DNA of 64,000 nt, taken from contig NW_026516214.1 in the NCBI RefSeq assembly GCF_025602895.1, positions 372,001-436,000 on the forward strand. Reading direction: 5' to 3'. The position numbers were made by a program, and so were the translations under genes. The notes under the pieces are model-generated. The model was not told the origin of the DNA. It saw only the letters and a program-made list of their open reading frames with translations, and searched no databases. The stretch comes from Polychytrium aggregatum (taxonomy: Eukaryota > Chytridiomycota > Chytridiomycetes > Polychytriales). Below, one piece after another: positions 23,901 to 36,487 of the stretch. The first letter of the stretch is position 1. Every line of letters starts with the position of its first letter.

Positions 23901-26900
23901 AATGTTCTTCTTGGGCATGCGGAAGCCGGTCGAGAGCAGAGCCTTGATGTAGGCCTCGTACTTGTCCCTGCCAAAGCAAGCGACTTCACCGGTCGAGGCC
24001 ATCTCGACACCGAGGACGGGATCGGCACCAGAGAGACGGGCAAAGCTGAACTGGGGGACCTTGACACCAACGTAGTCCTTGGGCAGCTCGTGGGTGGGGT
24101 AGGCCTCGAAGGGGCGGTCGATCATCGCCTTGGTGGCCATCTCGATCATGTCGACGCCCATGACCTTGGAGACGAAGGGGAACGAGCGCGAGGCACGCAG
24201 GTTGCACTCAATGACCTTGATCTCGTTGTTCTTGGCAATGAACTGGATGTTCATGGGGCCAGTGACATGCAGGGCATGAGCGATCTTGCGGGTGGCATAC
24301 TCGATCTTGCGAACGGTCTCGGGATCCAGGTCCTGGGGAGGGAGCACCAGGGTGGCATCGCCCGAGTGGACACCGGCATTCTCGACGTGCTCGGAGATGA
24401 CGTGCATCACAAGCTTGCCGTCCTTGGCAACGGCATCCAACTCGATTTCCTTGGCCTCCTCGATGAACTTGGTGATGACGACAGGGAATTCGGGCGAGAC
24501 GTTGGTGGCCAGATCCAGGAAGTTCTTGAGGTCGGCCTCGGAGTAGACCACGTTCATGGCAGCACCCGAGAGAACGTACGAGGGGCGGACAAGGACAGGG
24601 TAGTTGACCTTTTCGCAGAAGGTTCGGGCCTCGTCGATCGAGGTGAGCTCCTTCCAAAGGGGCTGGTCAACGCCGATTTTGTCAAGCATGCGCGAGAACT
24701 TGTAGCGGTTCTCGGCATTGTCGATCATCTCGGGCGAGGTGCCGATGATGTTGACATTCTCGCGCTGCAGAGGGAGCGCAATGTTGTTGGGGGTCTGGCC
24801 GCCCATGGAGAGGATCACGCCCTGAGACTGCTCGACCTCGTAGATATCGAGAACACGCTCGAGGGTCAGGGTCTCGAAGTAGAGACGGTCAGCCTCGTCG
24901 TAGTCAGTCGAGACGGTTTCGGGGTTGTAGTTGATCATGACCGTCTTGACGCCGAGGCCTCGCAGGGTGCGGATGCAGCGCACGGCACACCAATCGAACT
25001 CGACACTGCTGCCGATGCGGTATACACCGCTGCCCAGCACAACCACGCCCTTGTCGTCGAACTCGACGTCGTGCTCCGAGGCGTTGTAGGTCATGTACAG
25101 GTAGTTGGTGTAGCAGGGGAATTCGGCAGCGACGGTGTCGATCTGCTTGACGAACGGGGTGATGCCAGCCTCCTTTCGGATCTCGCGGATGGCAAGCTCG
25201 GTGGTCTGGGTGGCCTTGGCGATCTGGCGATCGGAGAAACCAATCTGCTTGGCGGCGCGGAGGACATTGGTGGGCAGCGACGTTGCCGTGAAGGCAGACA
25301 GGCGGGCGTCCATGTCCGAGATGTTCTTGAGCTTGTTCAGGAACCAGCGGTCGATGTTGGTGAGCTTGTGGATCTGGTCGACGCTATAGCCCTTCTGGAA
25401 GGCGTTGGCAATGGCAAAGAGGCGCTGGTCCGAGGGGTTGGCCAGTTCCTCATCCAGGTTGGTGATGAACTCGTTGGGGGAAAAGCCGGTGAAGGAGTAC
25501 TCCACAGAGCGGATGGCATCTTGGATGGCCTCTTCGAAGCTGCGGCCGATGGCCATGACCTCGCCGACACTCTTCATGGCCGAGCTGATCTTGGTGCTGA
25601 CGCGGTTGAACTTTTTCAAGTCCCAGCGGGGGATCTTGACGACGATGTAGTCCAAGCTGGGCTCGAAGCAGGCAATGGTCTTCTTGGTGACGCTGTTCTT
25701 GACCTCCGTCAGAGGAATGCCGAGACCGAGCTTGGCAGCAACAAAGGCCAGCGGGTAGCCGGTGGCCTTGCTGGCCAGAGCGGAACTGCGGCTGAGACGC
25801 GCGTTGACCTCGATGATGCAGTACTCCTTGCTGTGGGGGTTCAGAGCGTACTGGATGTTGCACTCGCCAACGACGCCAAGGTGACGAATGACGTTGACGG
25901 CAGTGCGGCGGAGCATCATGTAGTCCTCGTCAGAGAGCGTCTGGGAAGGCGCCACGACGATCGAGTCGCCAGTGTGGATGCCGAGGGGGTCAAAGTTCTC
26001 CATGTTGCAGACAGTGATGCAGTTGTCGTAGGCGTCGCGGACAACCTCGTACTCGACTTCTTTCCAGCCCTTCATACTCTTCTCGACCAGGACCTGGGGA
26101 GACGAGTGGAAGGCGCGGGTGCAGATCTCGACAAGCTCCTCCTCGTTGTTGGCGAAGCCGGAGCCCAGACCGCCGAGGGTGTAGGCGGCACGGATGATGA
26201 GGGGGTAGCCGATGCGGTTGGCGGCGTCGATGGCCTCCTGGATGCTGACGGCCGATTCAGACTTTGCGCAGCGCTCGCCAATCTCCTCCATGCTGCTGGC
26301 AAAGAGCTCGCGATCCTCGGTGATCTCGATGGTGTGGATAGGGGTGCCCAGGACCTTGACGCCGAGACCCTCAAACTCATCGCGCAGCTTGACGCCGACG
26401 TTGAGAGCGGTCTGGCCACCAAAGGTGCAGTAGATGCCGTCGGGCTTCTCGTGCTTGATGACCTTGCGGACAAAGTCGGGGGTGACGGGAAGGAAGTAGA
26501 CCTTGTCGGCAAGACCGGCCGAGGTCTGGATGGTGGCAATGTTGGGGTTGATGAGGATGGTATAAATGTTCTCCTCCTTCAGGGCCTTGATCGCCTGGGA
26601 GCCAGAATAGTCGAACTCGCCAGCCTGGCCAATGGACAGACCACCAGAGCCGAGCACGACAACCTTGCGGGGGTACACGCGCTGCGAGGGCTTGCGGGGC
26701 TCGGGCGGAGCAAGAGCAACGGCTTTGCCGGCCTCCTTGCTGGCCTTGATCGCGTCAATGAACTTGTCAAACAAAAACTCGGTGTCCCAGGGGCCAGGAG
26801 TCGACTCGGGGTGGAACTGCACGGAGAAGAAGGGCAGGGACTTGTGGATGATGCCCTCGTTGGAGCCGTCGTTGGCGTTGACAAAGAACTCCTCCCAGCC

Positions 26901-28260
26901 CTCGGGCAGGGTCGAGGCATCGACTTCGAAGCCGTGATTCTGCGAGGTGATGTAGCAGCGACCGGTCTGCAGGTTGGTGCAAGGGATGTTCTGGCCGCGG
27001 TTGCCGAAGGGCATCTTCTTGGTGGAGGCGCCCGAAGCCAGGGCCAGGATCTGGTGGCCAAGACAGATACCAAAGACGGGCTTGTCGGCATCGCTGAGCT
27101 TCTTGGCGACATGGGCGATGGTGGTGGTGACGGTGGTGGGATCACCAGGGCCGTTGCTGATGAAGAGACCGTCGTAGTCCGAGTCGGCAGTGAAGTCATA
27201 GTCCCAAGGGACGACCTTGAGCTCAACGCCCTTCTTGACGAAGCAGCGGATCTGGTTGTTCTTCATGCCGACGTCGACGGCGAGCACGCGGATGACTTTG
27301 CCGTCGGGGCCCTTGAGAGCCACGGACGGATCAGGAGCATAGACGACCGAGTGCTTGGTGGAGACCTCGGCGACAAGGTTGCGGGTGTTGGGGTCGTGCC
27401 AGGCGACGTCCGCAAGGCTGGAGAGCCAGTCGGCAGGGGTGTAGTCCACAGCGGCGCTGGCGGTCTTGGGGAAGACCAGCTTGCCGAGGAGGGCACCCGT
27501 CGTTCGGATCTTCTTGGTGAGGGCGCGGGTGTCAATGCCGTAGATGGCGGGGATGTTCTGCTCCTTGAGCCACTCCGAGAGCGAGGAAGAAGCCAGGTAG
27601 TGCGAGTAGTCTTGGGCATAGTTTCCAACGACGAGAGCAGCGACATGGATCTGGCTCGACTCGAAATACTTCTGGAGGTTGTTCAGGGCGGCATCGACGG
27701 CCTCTCTGGAAGGCACACCGTAGTTACCGATCAGAGGGAAGGTCAAGACCAAGATCTGGCCGCGGTAGGAAGGATCCGTCAGGGATTCGGGGTAGCCGGC
27801 GTGGCCTGCGGGATGATAGCAGCGTGCCCTGAATCAGTTTTCGGTTGCTGAGGAGCAGTCCGTAACGCGTTCCGCGTGGACGATGGAGCCGTGCAAGGAT
27901 CTCATCTCCGTGACCGAGCTTGGCTTTGGGCGAGGCACGCCAGCCGCCGCTCAAGCTGCAAGGGGGCGATCCCGTCCTCTGGTGGTCTCGCTGGTCGATC
28001 ACGCCCAAACGAGCACGCCCAAGGCTCCGGCCAAAGGCAAACGGGCACAATGTCCGCAGGCGAACGCTCAGAGGTGACGCCGTACCTGTGGCAAACACGC
28101 ATTCACCGGCAATGGAGACCTCGGCGCCAAAGGAGATGCCGTTGAAAGCAGTTCCATCCTGCAGCAAGAGGGTGGCAATGGTGCTGCTGGCAGCGTTGAG
28201 GGTGGTGACGGGCGGCTTAGGCTGCGCGAAGGTGGTGGGAAGTGACAAAGCTTGGACCAT
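20911..28260 (-). CDS. URA2: CAD-type multifunctional pyrimidine enzyme (glutaminase, carbamoyl-phosphate synthase, DHO-like, aspartate transcarbamylase)
   Basis: First two steps of UMP synthesis in one cytosolic polypeptide. Exons 28260-28086, 27805-21695 and 21560-20911 give 2311 residues. An additional in-frame intron at 22191-21988 (GTTAGT...CTAG, 204 nt) is likely, giving 2243, close to yeast Ura2. Domain order: class I glutaminase with GICLGHQ nucleophile and FHPES; two ATP-grasp halves of the synthase; a dihydroorotase-like domain; aspartate transcarbamylase with [21 protein letters not shown] and [10 protein letters not shown]. The dihydroorotase-like part has [10 protein letters not shown] where active enzymes carry the metal-binding His-x-His, so it is predicted to be inactive, as in other fungi. 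A separate URA4-type dihydroorotase should exist elsewhere. Confidence 0.97.
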
Positions 28261-29966
28261 AATGACTATCGGTGGGGTTTGGCGCTTTGGACAGGAAGGC
28301 CGCGGAAGAGGCCAGAGAAACGAGGGTTACTGACTGTCCTTTGTCATCGCAGCCAGCCAGCCAGCCAATCTCTCTGCCAAATCGACCCACACCACCAAAA
28401 GCGACGCGAGCGCCGCCACCGATCCGAACCAGTCAGGGAGAAGGCATCGAGACATGAACCAGAAGGCAAAACAATGAAAAGCAAAGACAATGAAAGGCAA
28501 ACAGGACGAAAGATAGGGAAGTGAGGGAATCCGACAACCCCGACGCGGTCGATATATGACCTACGCCGGCGCATCGGACTGCCGCCAATACAGAGCAAGC
28601 CGTCATGCCGAAACGCAGAAAAGACGGAGCGCATACGAAGCAACAGCAGCGACGGCAAGCGCAGAATGCAGCGGACGACAGGCAGATGCGAGAGAGCGTA
28701 TTTACCGAGATAAGGACGCGAGTGGCGGATGGTCAGGAAAAATGTACGAATAAGAAGAGGGTGGGGCTCGAGATCCAATCGGGAGAAGCTTGGATGGCGA
28801 GGAAAGGAGGCGCAAAGGTAGCGAGAAGCGGATGAATAAATAGCGATAGATCCAAAGATCGATGCGGAAGGGGATGCGATATGAACAGTGGTACAAAATG
28901 AATCGAATCGGGGCGAACTGGGGCGTGGGGTCGAGACGAAGCGCAGATCAAGAAGACAACTCGAAAGAAATTGGGAGAGAGATCTTTGAAGGAGTCTTTA
29001 TTGTATGCAAATGAGCTTCTTGGACTGTTGCCCGCGAAGAAGGAAACCAATAGGCCCGGGAGGGAAGCCGCATTTATATCTGCCCGGGGGTCTGCCCGCG
29101 ACGGTGTTTTTTTTTCTCGTGCGCACCGCCAGCAAGGCCCGGCGGCCTGGCGGCGGGACGGTGTCAGCCGCGCAGCAAAAAAAAAGTTGCCAAATGAATG
29201 AACGGAGGCTATCGGCGGATATTAAGCCCACAGTCTGTGTGCGGCTGCGCGCCGTCGGAGCAGCTTGCCGCCCGCGCGCAGCATGGCCTGCGCCACGTCC
29301 GATAGGCGCACACGTGGATGATCGCGATCGCGGTGGCGGCGATTGCTGTGCGGGCGACCTGCGGCGCGACATGTCGCAAGGACATTTGCGGGGAGGCCAG
29401 AGAGGCCAGAAGGACAGAGAAGCCATTGCCAATCGCCAACAACGGCAGCGATGGCGGCTCCGAAGGCAGGCAAAGTCTGCCGCTGATTCGTGTGGTCCCC
29501 GACCGCGAGTGGGTACAATACGACGACGGCCGCGGGTGGGCAGATGAACATGTTCTGGGTGCTGCCTACAGCTGCTTACTGCTGCTTGGCCAGATACGTC
29601 CTTTTTTTCCGCCAATCTGGCGGACTCGTGGTGCTGGGGATATCATGCCCTTTGTTTGGGCGCCAACGTGACTTGACGTGATTGTCTGCTGGCGCTTGCC
29701 ATGAGCACTGTTTGCTGGCTCATGGAGCTGGTCGCCTGAGTTGGCGTCATTGGCTGGGACATCGGGGCTGTGACTCAAGGCCTGTCGTCGTCCACAATGG
29801 GGACCGCCGGATGCCCCCGCCGGCCCTGCGCATCGACTCCTCTGGGCTCGAGCGCAAACAGGATTTATTCGACAGAATCAAAAGACGGAGGAGAAAGTGC
29901 CGCTGGATCAAATCGCCTGTAGGAAGTTGATGGCAACGCAAAGTCTATGAACAGGTGTATATGGGA
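28261..29966. other. Intergenic: CAD promoter side and WSC gene 3' flank
   Basis: About 1.7 kb. It holds a CCAG tetramer run near 28350-28367. Overlapping open frames on both strands at 28,998-29,615 are rich in Arg/Pro/Ala and show no family signature. Nothing else was recognised. Confidence 0.5.
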
Positions 29967-32473
29967 TCAGGCGATTGTCGGTCCAGCGCTGGCGGCCATC
30001 CCTGTCTCGGTTTCGTCGAGATTCTCGAGAAAGTTCAAGGGGACAGCCCCGGTCTGTCCGGTGTTGAGCGACCGAGCCAGACCCCATCCGTCGTCAAACT
30101 CGGCTGTGATTTCAAACACCTCTCCAACCCGGCTGATCGGCACCTCGTCGGGCTGGGCCGGCACTCGCGTGGCTATGGAGCGGCGCTTCGAGCCAATTGA
30201 GGAAACATCGGATCGGAGTCCGTGGGACTGTGCCGACATCGTTCGGCCCATCGAGAGGAGCGAGTCCAATTTGAAGTCAAGGTCCAGCGACCCCACGGAC
30301 ACTGACGGCAGCGGGGTGGAGTACGCTCGTGGGCGGCCGTCCTCTGGGCTGGCGACCACTGGCGAGGGAAGGATCATGAGCGAGTTACGCGAGTGATTGC
30401 TCAGAGGGTTGGTCGAGGCCACGCTGGCCCCAGGACCGTGAACGTAGTCGTAGATCGACATGTGTCGCAGCGCCTGCTTGGTGTCGTTGCCACCACTTGC
30501 CGAGACAGACACAATCGACATTGGACGCGAATGGTTGCTGTGGATGGAAGCCCGCGAGCCAGCTCGAGCAAAGTCTATGGTATTGTGTTCGACGTTCGGG
30601 GGGCTGGATGGAACGGGCCTTGCAGTAAGCACAACAGGAGGCCTTGGTCGATGCGTCACGAGGTAGTTCGCATTACTGGCTCGGCTTGACTTGGATGTGG
30701 AAGAGCTCTTGTCGTTGCGTATCAGGGATGCCGTGCTGTTGGAAGATTCGCTGGTGGGTGTCTGCCCACTGCTGGATACAGCCGTGACAGTCGAGGACGA
30801 GTCCTTGGTGAGTTTCTCATTCGGGACGATGGTCAGGTGCTTCTCCGATAGGACAGGAAAGTCCGGGGCTTGCGACGACCGCCGTTTCCTCCGTGCCCGG
30901 ATGCAGCAAGCGACCGCTATGAGCGTGACCCCACAAGCAACACCGACTCCGATGCCGATGTACGATGGCGCGCTAAGCGATGCACTGCTGCCGGTGAGCA
31001 TCGGCAGGTCGATGGTACTGTTGGAGATGGTGATGTTGGGCGCCACGCCTGTGAGCGAAATCGCCATTCGATACGATCCTCCGCAGGTTTGGGTGGTGTT
31101 GCCCGTGCACAGGACATTGCAGTCGGATGCTGCGGTCGCCGAGCCCGCTGGTGTGGGCGATCCGGCTCCGGTGCCGCCGTAATTGACGCTGTTGCCGCAC
31201 ATACATGTGCCACCGCTTTCGGCTCCAGCGTAGCTGTGATTATGCGTGTCAAGGATAACAACATGAGCTCAACCAAACACGACTCTGAAGGTCAGCAGCT
31301 GGCTGCTGCTGTTGGTGAAGCGTCCGCCATAGCGGCGAGTACGGCGGCACTGGCACCTACATGTAGTTTTTATCCTGGCAGAAAGCTTGGCACGAGTGCA
31401 TTGTCATCTGAACAGACTCAGCTGGCGTCTATCGATTGGCAGAAATCAAAAGGAAAGACGGGTCGAGTCAATAACAAACGACCACAGGGCTTGTTCATCA
31501 CAGAACCAAAGAGACTTATCTGGGTTAACCGGCCGTCAGGCGCCAGGCCCTGGCACGACAAGGTGCTCGACACAGGCTCTCCTCTGCCTGGAAAAGACGG
31601 CAACGCATCAGGCCCATACCGCCGTGTAGTCGCTGAGGATGTGGCTGACGGTGCCATCAATATAGCACCCTGGCGGAAACGAGAGTGAGACGTAGATTCG
31701 GGAGCTGGTGCCGCAGCTCTGGGTTGAGTTGCCAGAACAAGGGTTCTTGCAGTCCGAGTCGAGGACAGACAGCCCGGACGTCAACATGTCGTTGCCGATC
31801 ATGGCGCCGTAGATAAAATTGTCGCCGCAGACACATGTGGTGCCGTTGGAGACGCCCGAGAAGCTGGTGGTGGCATCAGCGCAGCAATATGGCAAACAAT
31901 GAGGATGGCGGTGCAGCTTAACGACCAGCCGACTTAATGACTGGCCAATGCCCCTATCCAGCAAGAGCAGAGTGGCTGCGGTGGCGTGCACGGGATGCAG
32001 GCGAGCAAGCAAGCTAACAAGCGACTTAACAAGCGACCAACAGCCGGCCGGCTGCCTAAAATGCAGCGAGACAAGCCCAGCCATCCAAAGATTTCCATGC
32101 ACTCTCGCTTCCTTCCCACTTCCCTCTCGTTGCGTGATATCTCACCGATAGCTTTTTTGCGAGCATGCTGACTGGCAAAGGGTGATTGAGTTTGGCGAGA
32201 GCGTTGTCTGCGGAATGGACGAGGACCCAGGTAACCACGGTCAGCCAGGGGATACTCGCTCTGGGCGCAATAGCTGCTGGCCCCTGACATCAGTGCTAAA
32301 ACGCTGCCAGTGTTGCTGCCAAGTATGCCCCGCCGCATACCAACCTGGTAGTCAGAAAGGACACTTGTGGCCGTTGGGCTGACAAAGCAACCCAGCTCGA
32401 CACCGGCCGTTAACTGCTGGGCGCAACCCGAGGCCGCGATGAGCAGCACCAGCACGATAGCGGGCAAGAACAT
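29967..32473 (-). CDS. WSC-domain membrane protein with cytoplasmic SH3 domain
   Basis: Probable cell-surface sensor or adhesin linked to cytoplasmic signalling. The start at 32473 gives a signal peptide (MFLPAIVLVLLIAASG). Two WSC modules follow: the first from ELGCFVSP to about CGTSSRIYVSLS, the second from GCYIDGT to about CGGSYRMAISL. A membrane segment (IGIGVGVACGVTLIAVACC) precedes a basic stop-transfer RARRKRR. After about 230 Ser-rich residues comes an SH3 domain ending the protein (EITAEFDDGWGLA, GAVPLNFLENL). Supported exons are 32473-32256, 31863-31620 and 31233-29967. At least one small exon between 31620 and 31233 is needed to restore phase and could not be fixed. The first donor (GTATCC) is unusual. 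Confidence 0.78.
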
Positions 32474-33057
32474 CGACGGCGGTCGCGAGGGGGGGACGAG
32501 GCAAGAGACGGGCAGATCCAGGAGACGGAGCTTGCGGTCCTCGAGGGACAGGACCTGACAGAAGCGAGACAGACGGCCAGAGACAGACGGCGAGAGACAG
32601 ACGGCCAGAGCAGGCGCGAGGAGACGATTCTGGCCGGCCTGGGGACGAGCGAGCAAGAGCAGGCACCAGCAGCAAAGAAAAGCCGGTGGGGCCAGGGATG
32701 CATGCGCAACAACAGGCCGCTCGGCTCTTGCACCACCACCCCCAACCACCTCCAATAGCACTTCCAACCTCTGGCCAATAGCACTTCCAACCAGCGCCAA
32801 CGAACACCACATCGCATCGCACCGCGTCGTGCAGGCCGTGCCCAGCGGCCAGCAGCCCAACCAGCCCCGGAGACAGCACCCTCGTTCTTCCGTTTCGGGC
32901 ACCGCGACCCGCGCCCTGGTTGGCTGGCCGCCGCGTGTCTCGCGTCGCAGCCACGTGTGTGGCGGCCGCATGGAGGGCGCACGTGCGTCTGCATGGCCCA
33001 CGATCCAAGCCGCCCAAGGGCCGATCCGCGCCAGCGTTGTCTCTGTCTCCAGCATCC
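32474..33057. promoter_or_regulatory. Shared 584-bp region between WSC-SH3 and DUF1308 genes
   Basis: Head-to-head starts suggest a bidirectional promoter. It includes GACAGACGGCCAGA-type repeats at about 32565-32607 and a duplicated CCAATAGCACTTCCAAC at about 32752-32790. The open frames across it are not gene-like. Confidence 0.45.
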
Positions 33058-34928
33058 ATGTCCATGTCCTCAACGATCGTTTCTGCCCAGCATCCAGCCG
33101 AGCCAGAACAGCGGCTCGATGCAGCCCAGCGCCTGCAGCGCCGCTCGTCCGCTCTGCTCTCGCGCGTCGACGGCGCTCTGCGAACCGGGACAATAGCCGA
33201 GCCCGCATCCTTCCGCGGCGAATCCCCGCTGATCGGCACCCCCAGCATCCATACGACCCTCAAGTCTAGAAGGGATCATGAGCCCGTTGTCGGTCTGCGC
33301 AAGTTCCGCGCCACCGTCCAGGCCGAAGACCAGTTTCTGCGGCGGGTAACGTCCATGCCTGTCCATCCCAAGTTTGCCACCGCTGTCCATGTCGGGATCG
33401 ATCATACCTCTACTACCGCCGGCGCACCAGCAGATCCCAGCGCTCTCGTCGCCTCGGGCCCCGCATAGACTAACTGGGCTTGACCCGCTCGCCTCTCAAG
33501 CTCCTCCGACAGCCAGACAAGATCAAGCCCAGCCACGTCCAGTGCAGCAACATCCCTTACCTCGATGCCGTCTTCTCGGTCCTCCTCAGCGAGCCCGGTG
33601 TTACGCAAGTCTTTAACACCGTTCACTATGTTGCCGATCTGGCAAAGCCTGCTCAGTCAAAACCAACCCCACTTCGGATCGACGTGATTGCCCAGCATGG
33701 CCGCAGATGGATCAAGGTCAAGGCCAGTAGTTTGAGGGGACTTAAGAAGGAACTCGACACTTTGGATGCCCAAGACAGCGACGATGATAGCGATCGCCAG
33801 GACGAGAGCGATGAGAGCGACGAGACCGATACAAGTCCCATACCCCCCGCTCGGACCGGCGGACACACTCTTGTCCAAGAAACTTCGACAGACACGTCGG
33901 TCGTTGCGGACATGCTGCCGCTCACGATATTTCGCCAGGCGCAAGAAATGCTCGCAGCAGCGTCGCAGAATCCAGTGCATTTTCAGGCGCCGGAAGTGGT
34001 GTTCATGTTTGTGGGCGACGAGGACATCGACGCCCGGATCTCATCGACGCTGGAGTCACTCGGCGTGACGGTCAGGCGACTTGCATGCGACGCCGACATG
34101 AATCTAGTGTGTCCGGCCACGGCCGCCGAGATCGACACAAGCCAATCGTGCCCAGTCAACCCGGAGACAGCCCTGATTGCCGATGGATCGCCTCCATCCC
34201 TCTCTGCAGTCGACGATGCCTCGCTCAGACGACCTTCAATCTGGGCCCACGCAATAGCGCTGCTCGCACGACCCGGCTTTGGGACCGAAGTTCATCCAGG
34301 CATCACCCAGCGGCTCAACTTTGACATTACTAGTCTGATTTGCCTTGTGTCAGATCTCATCAACCGGTACGAGCAGATTCCAAAGGACGCTTTCGACATC
34401 AGCGCACTGAAGCTGCAGTCTGCGCAGGAACAAGCCCGGCCGCTCTTGCCTGCGCTTTTGTCCATCATGAACGGCCGCGAGCTTCTCATAATCCACAGCG
34501 CTGCCACCAAGTTCTTCAGTATTGTCCGCGTCATCGCCGGCCCTATCGAAAGGCGGCGGGCCCTGTCCCTCTTTCGGGCCGAGGACTTGTCCACGTACAA
34601 CTGGGCCCCGAGCGACATTGCATCTGTTAGCGACCCCGAGTCGACCTGGCCACTGCCGCGCTTTGCAATCGTACCGGATAGTCCCTCGGACCGATTCCAA
34701 GAGTTGCTCGCTCGGAAGACCGACGGCACCAAAAATGGGCTCCAGCCACACAACATCAATATCATCGGAACGGGCGATCGGCTCCATTGCACGACCGTGG
34801 CGGCAAACGGGTGGCTCGAGCGCACACTCCGAGACTCTGGATTCGGCGGCATGAGTGTGTGGGTGCACGACCCACGCAGCCTTGTGGAAGCCAGGGCAAT
34901 CAAATACGGATTTGTGGGGTCGCTTTGA
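33058..34928 (+). CDS. DUF1308 / UPF0415 (C7orf25-like) protein
   Basis: Conserved eukaryotic protein of unknown biochemical role. Exons 33058-33345 and 33513-34928 join in phase 0 (GTAACG donor, CCGACAG acceptor), giving 567 residues. The N-terminal GLRKFRATVQAEDQFLRR and the segment SNIPYLDAVFSVL, with RIDVIAQHGRRWIKVKA, match the family's N-terminal half. The second half has VVFMFVGDEDID and LNFDITSLICLVSDL, then RELLIIHSAATKFFSIV, which corresponds to the PIN-like C-terminal domain described for the family. An acidic insert (about DSDDDSDRQDESDESDET) separates them. Two in-frame ATGs (33058, 33064) are possible starts. Confidence 0.85.
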
Positions 34929-35597
34929 TGCCCTCCGGACCCAATGCGCTCGGGATAGTCCCAGGAACAATCCCAGGAACAATCCCAGGAACGATCCCAG
35001 GCGCAGCCTCACCACATTCCGTGTATCATCTTGGTCATCTTTAGAAGTCGTTTGTTCTTTCCTTCTCGAATCGGCTGTGCTCATCTGCAGCGTTTTCTGC
35101 GGGCCTGGCTGTGCACCAATGGCCTACTACCAGCCTTTCCCAACATGGACGACGGCAGCTACCTTATCCCTGGGTCTGTGGGCAGATACTTCTATGGCGG
35201 GACTTGTCACTGCGATCCCAATACATATTGAATATGCGAATATGCGACAGACACGATTCCCATCCGCCCAGCGTGCAAGCATTACCATCACGGTGACGGC
35301 TTGGCTCAACCAATATATCCTGCCGATTGCCCAAAGTGCTCGACCAACTCTGGCTTTCTCGAGCATGGATCGCTCGCCTCTGGCTTTGGTCTGTTGCGCC
35401 CGCCTTGCCGATGCCTCCGCTCGCCATGATTTGGCGCGATCGCTCCGCGAGTCCGGCTTTGGTTGTTGATTCGTGTGGGCGACCGCTCAATCTCTCGCCT
35501 CGCTGAGCTGCGTTTTGTGCTGCTGATCTGCCTCTCCTGCCGATCTGGCTCTCTCGTCTATCCCTCGACACATCACAAACTCTACAGCCGTCTCGTG
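34929..35597. other. Intergenic with short tandem repeat
   Basis: About 670 bp. Four copies of a 12-bp CAATCCCAGGAA-like unit lie at about 34957-35003. No gene was recognised. Confidence 0.5.
34957..35003. repeat. 12-bp tandem repeat (CAATCCCAGGAA-like)
   Basis: About four head-to-tail units with one to two mismatches, directly after the stop codon of the DUF1308 gene. Confidence 0.85.
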
Positions 35598-36224
35598 ATG
35601 GAAGAGCCTGCGATGAACTTGAGGACATCCGCCCTGTCGCAGTGCACCAGCACGCCGTCGTTCTGGCATGATCAGCTGGCGGCGATCCGATCGCTTGCTG
35701 CCCAGCTTGACGATCTGCCCAAAAAATCAAAGTTCAGCGATGACGAGCAGGCCGAACGAGAGCGCTATCGCTCCGATCGGGCGGCTCGCATTCGACACGT
35801 CGAGGAGGCCCAGCTTGCACGGCAGCGGTTTCTCAGCCACTGGATCAGCTCGATCGATCGGTGCACCTCCCAGGTCTTCCAGTGGGAAAAGGAGAGTGCC
35901 GCGCGGCTCGTCGAGCGACACAAGGAGCGGGAGACCTCTCGAGAGAAAGAGGCCGAACTCGAACGCATCCGGCAGCAGCAGGAGCGCGAGCTAATGAAGG
36001 TATGGGCCTGCCGATGGTGTTGTGTGTGGGAAGCGAGCGTGGATGCTCGGCCAGAGCTGGCGGAACAGCCCGAGACAGTCGACCGACCGACCAACCGGCC
36101 GACCGACCGACCGAACAGCGAGAGGCCGGGCTCGCAGGGATCGCACCCCGGACGACTCGGCATACGGACAATCATCATGACCGACACGACAGCCGAAGCG
36201 ACAGGCAGGCAGCGCGACGCCTGA
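35598..36224 (+). CDS. Hypothetical coiled-coil protein, or 5' exon of the flightless-1-like gene
   Basis: From the ATG at 35598 a frame runs 134 codons to a good donor (AAG|GTATGG at 35999). It is rich in Glu, Arg and Gln with heptad character (for example EAELERIRQQQERELMK) and two Trp-containing segments. No family was recognised. Unspliced, it continues through low-complexity Arg/Pro sequence to a stop at 36224, which looks like intron. If spliced in phase 0, an acceptor at about 36942 before KKRRDSYF would make it the N-terminus of the following gelsolin-type protein; that gene also has its own ATG at 36878. Which model is right is open. Confidence 0.45.
   Translation: MEEPAMNLRTSALSQCTSTPSFWHDQLAAIRSLAAQLDDLPKKSKFSDDEQAERERYRSDRAARIRHVEEAQLARQRFLSHWISSIDRCTSQVFQWEKESAARLVERHKERETSREKEAELERIRQQQERELMKVWACRWCCVWEASVDARPELAEQPETVDRPTNRPTDRPNSERPGSQGSHPGRLGIRTIIMTDTTAEATGRQRDA
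36068..36118. repeat. CCGA-rich tetranucleotide repeat
   Basis: Interrupted run of CCGA/CCAA units in presumed non-coding sequence. Confidence 0.8.
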
Positions 36225-36404
36225 TCAGGTGCGTGGCGATGCATGTGATTCGTTTGGGGCGGTGGCGGGCACACAGCCGTGGGACAGACACAGCCCGAAA
36301 CGGTGCTGAGGCGACACAGCGACGGCGCGTCGTGGCCGCTGTTGCTGTGACTGTGGCTGCAATGCCGGCGGCAGTTGTTAGCGGTGTTGCAGCGGGCGAT
36401 GAGA

Positions 36405-36487
36405 CCGATGGATGCCAACGGATGTTAGTGGATACCAACGGACGCTAACGGATGCCAGCGGATGTCGGTGGATACCAACGGATGGCA
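36405..36487. repeat. Minisatellite of GGATGCCAACGGAT-like units
   Basis: Degenerate repeats of about 12-15 bp (GGATRCCAACGGAYG core) repeated five to six times upstream of the flightless-1-like gene. No coding role was seen. Confidence 0.75.

Noticed and set aside
22209-27851. A 1880-codon open frame on the plus strand opposite the CAD gene
   Set aside because: It is an exact antisense shadow of conserved CAD coding sequence. It arises from strong GC bias at third codon positions and has no domain signature of its own.
28998-29615. Overlapping frames on both strands upstream of CAD
   Set aside because: Low-complexity Arg/Pro/Ala translation in both directions with no start context or homology cues; kept as intergenic.
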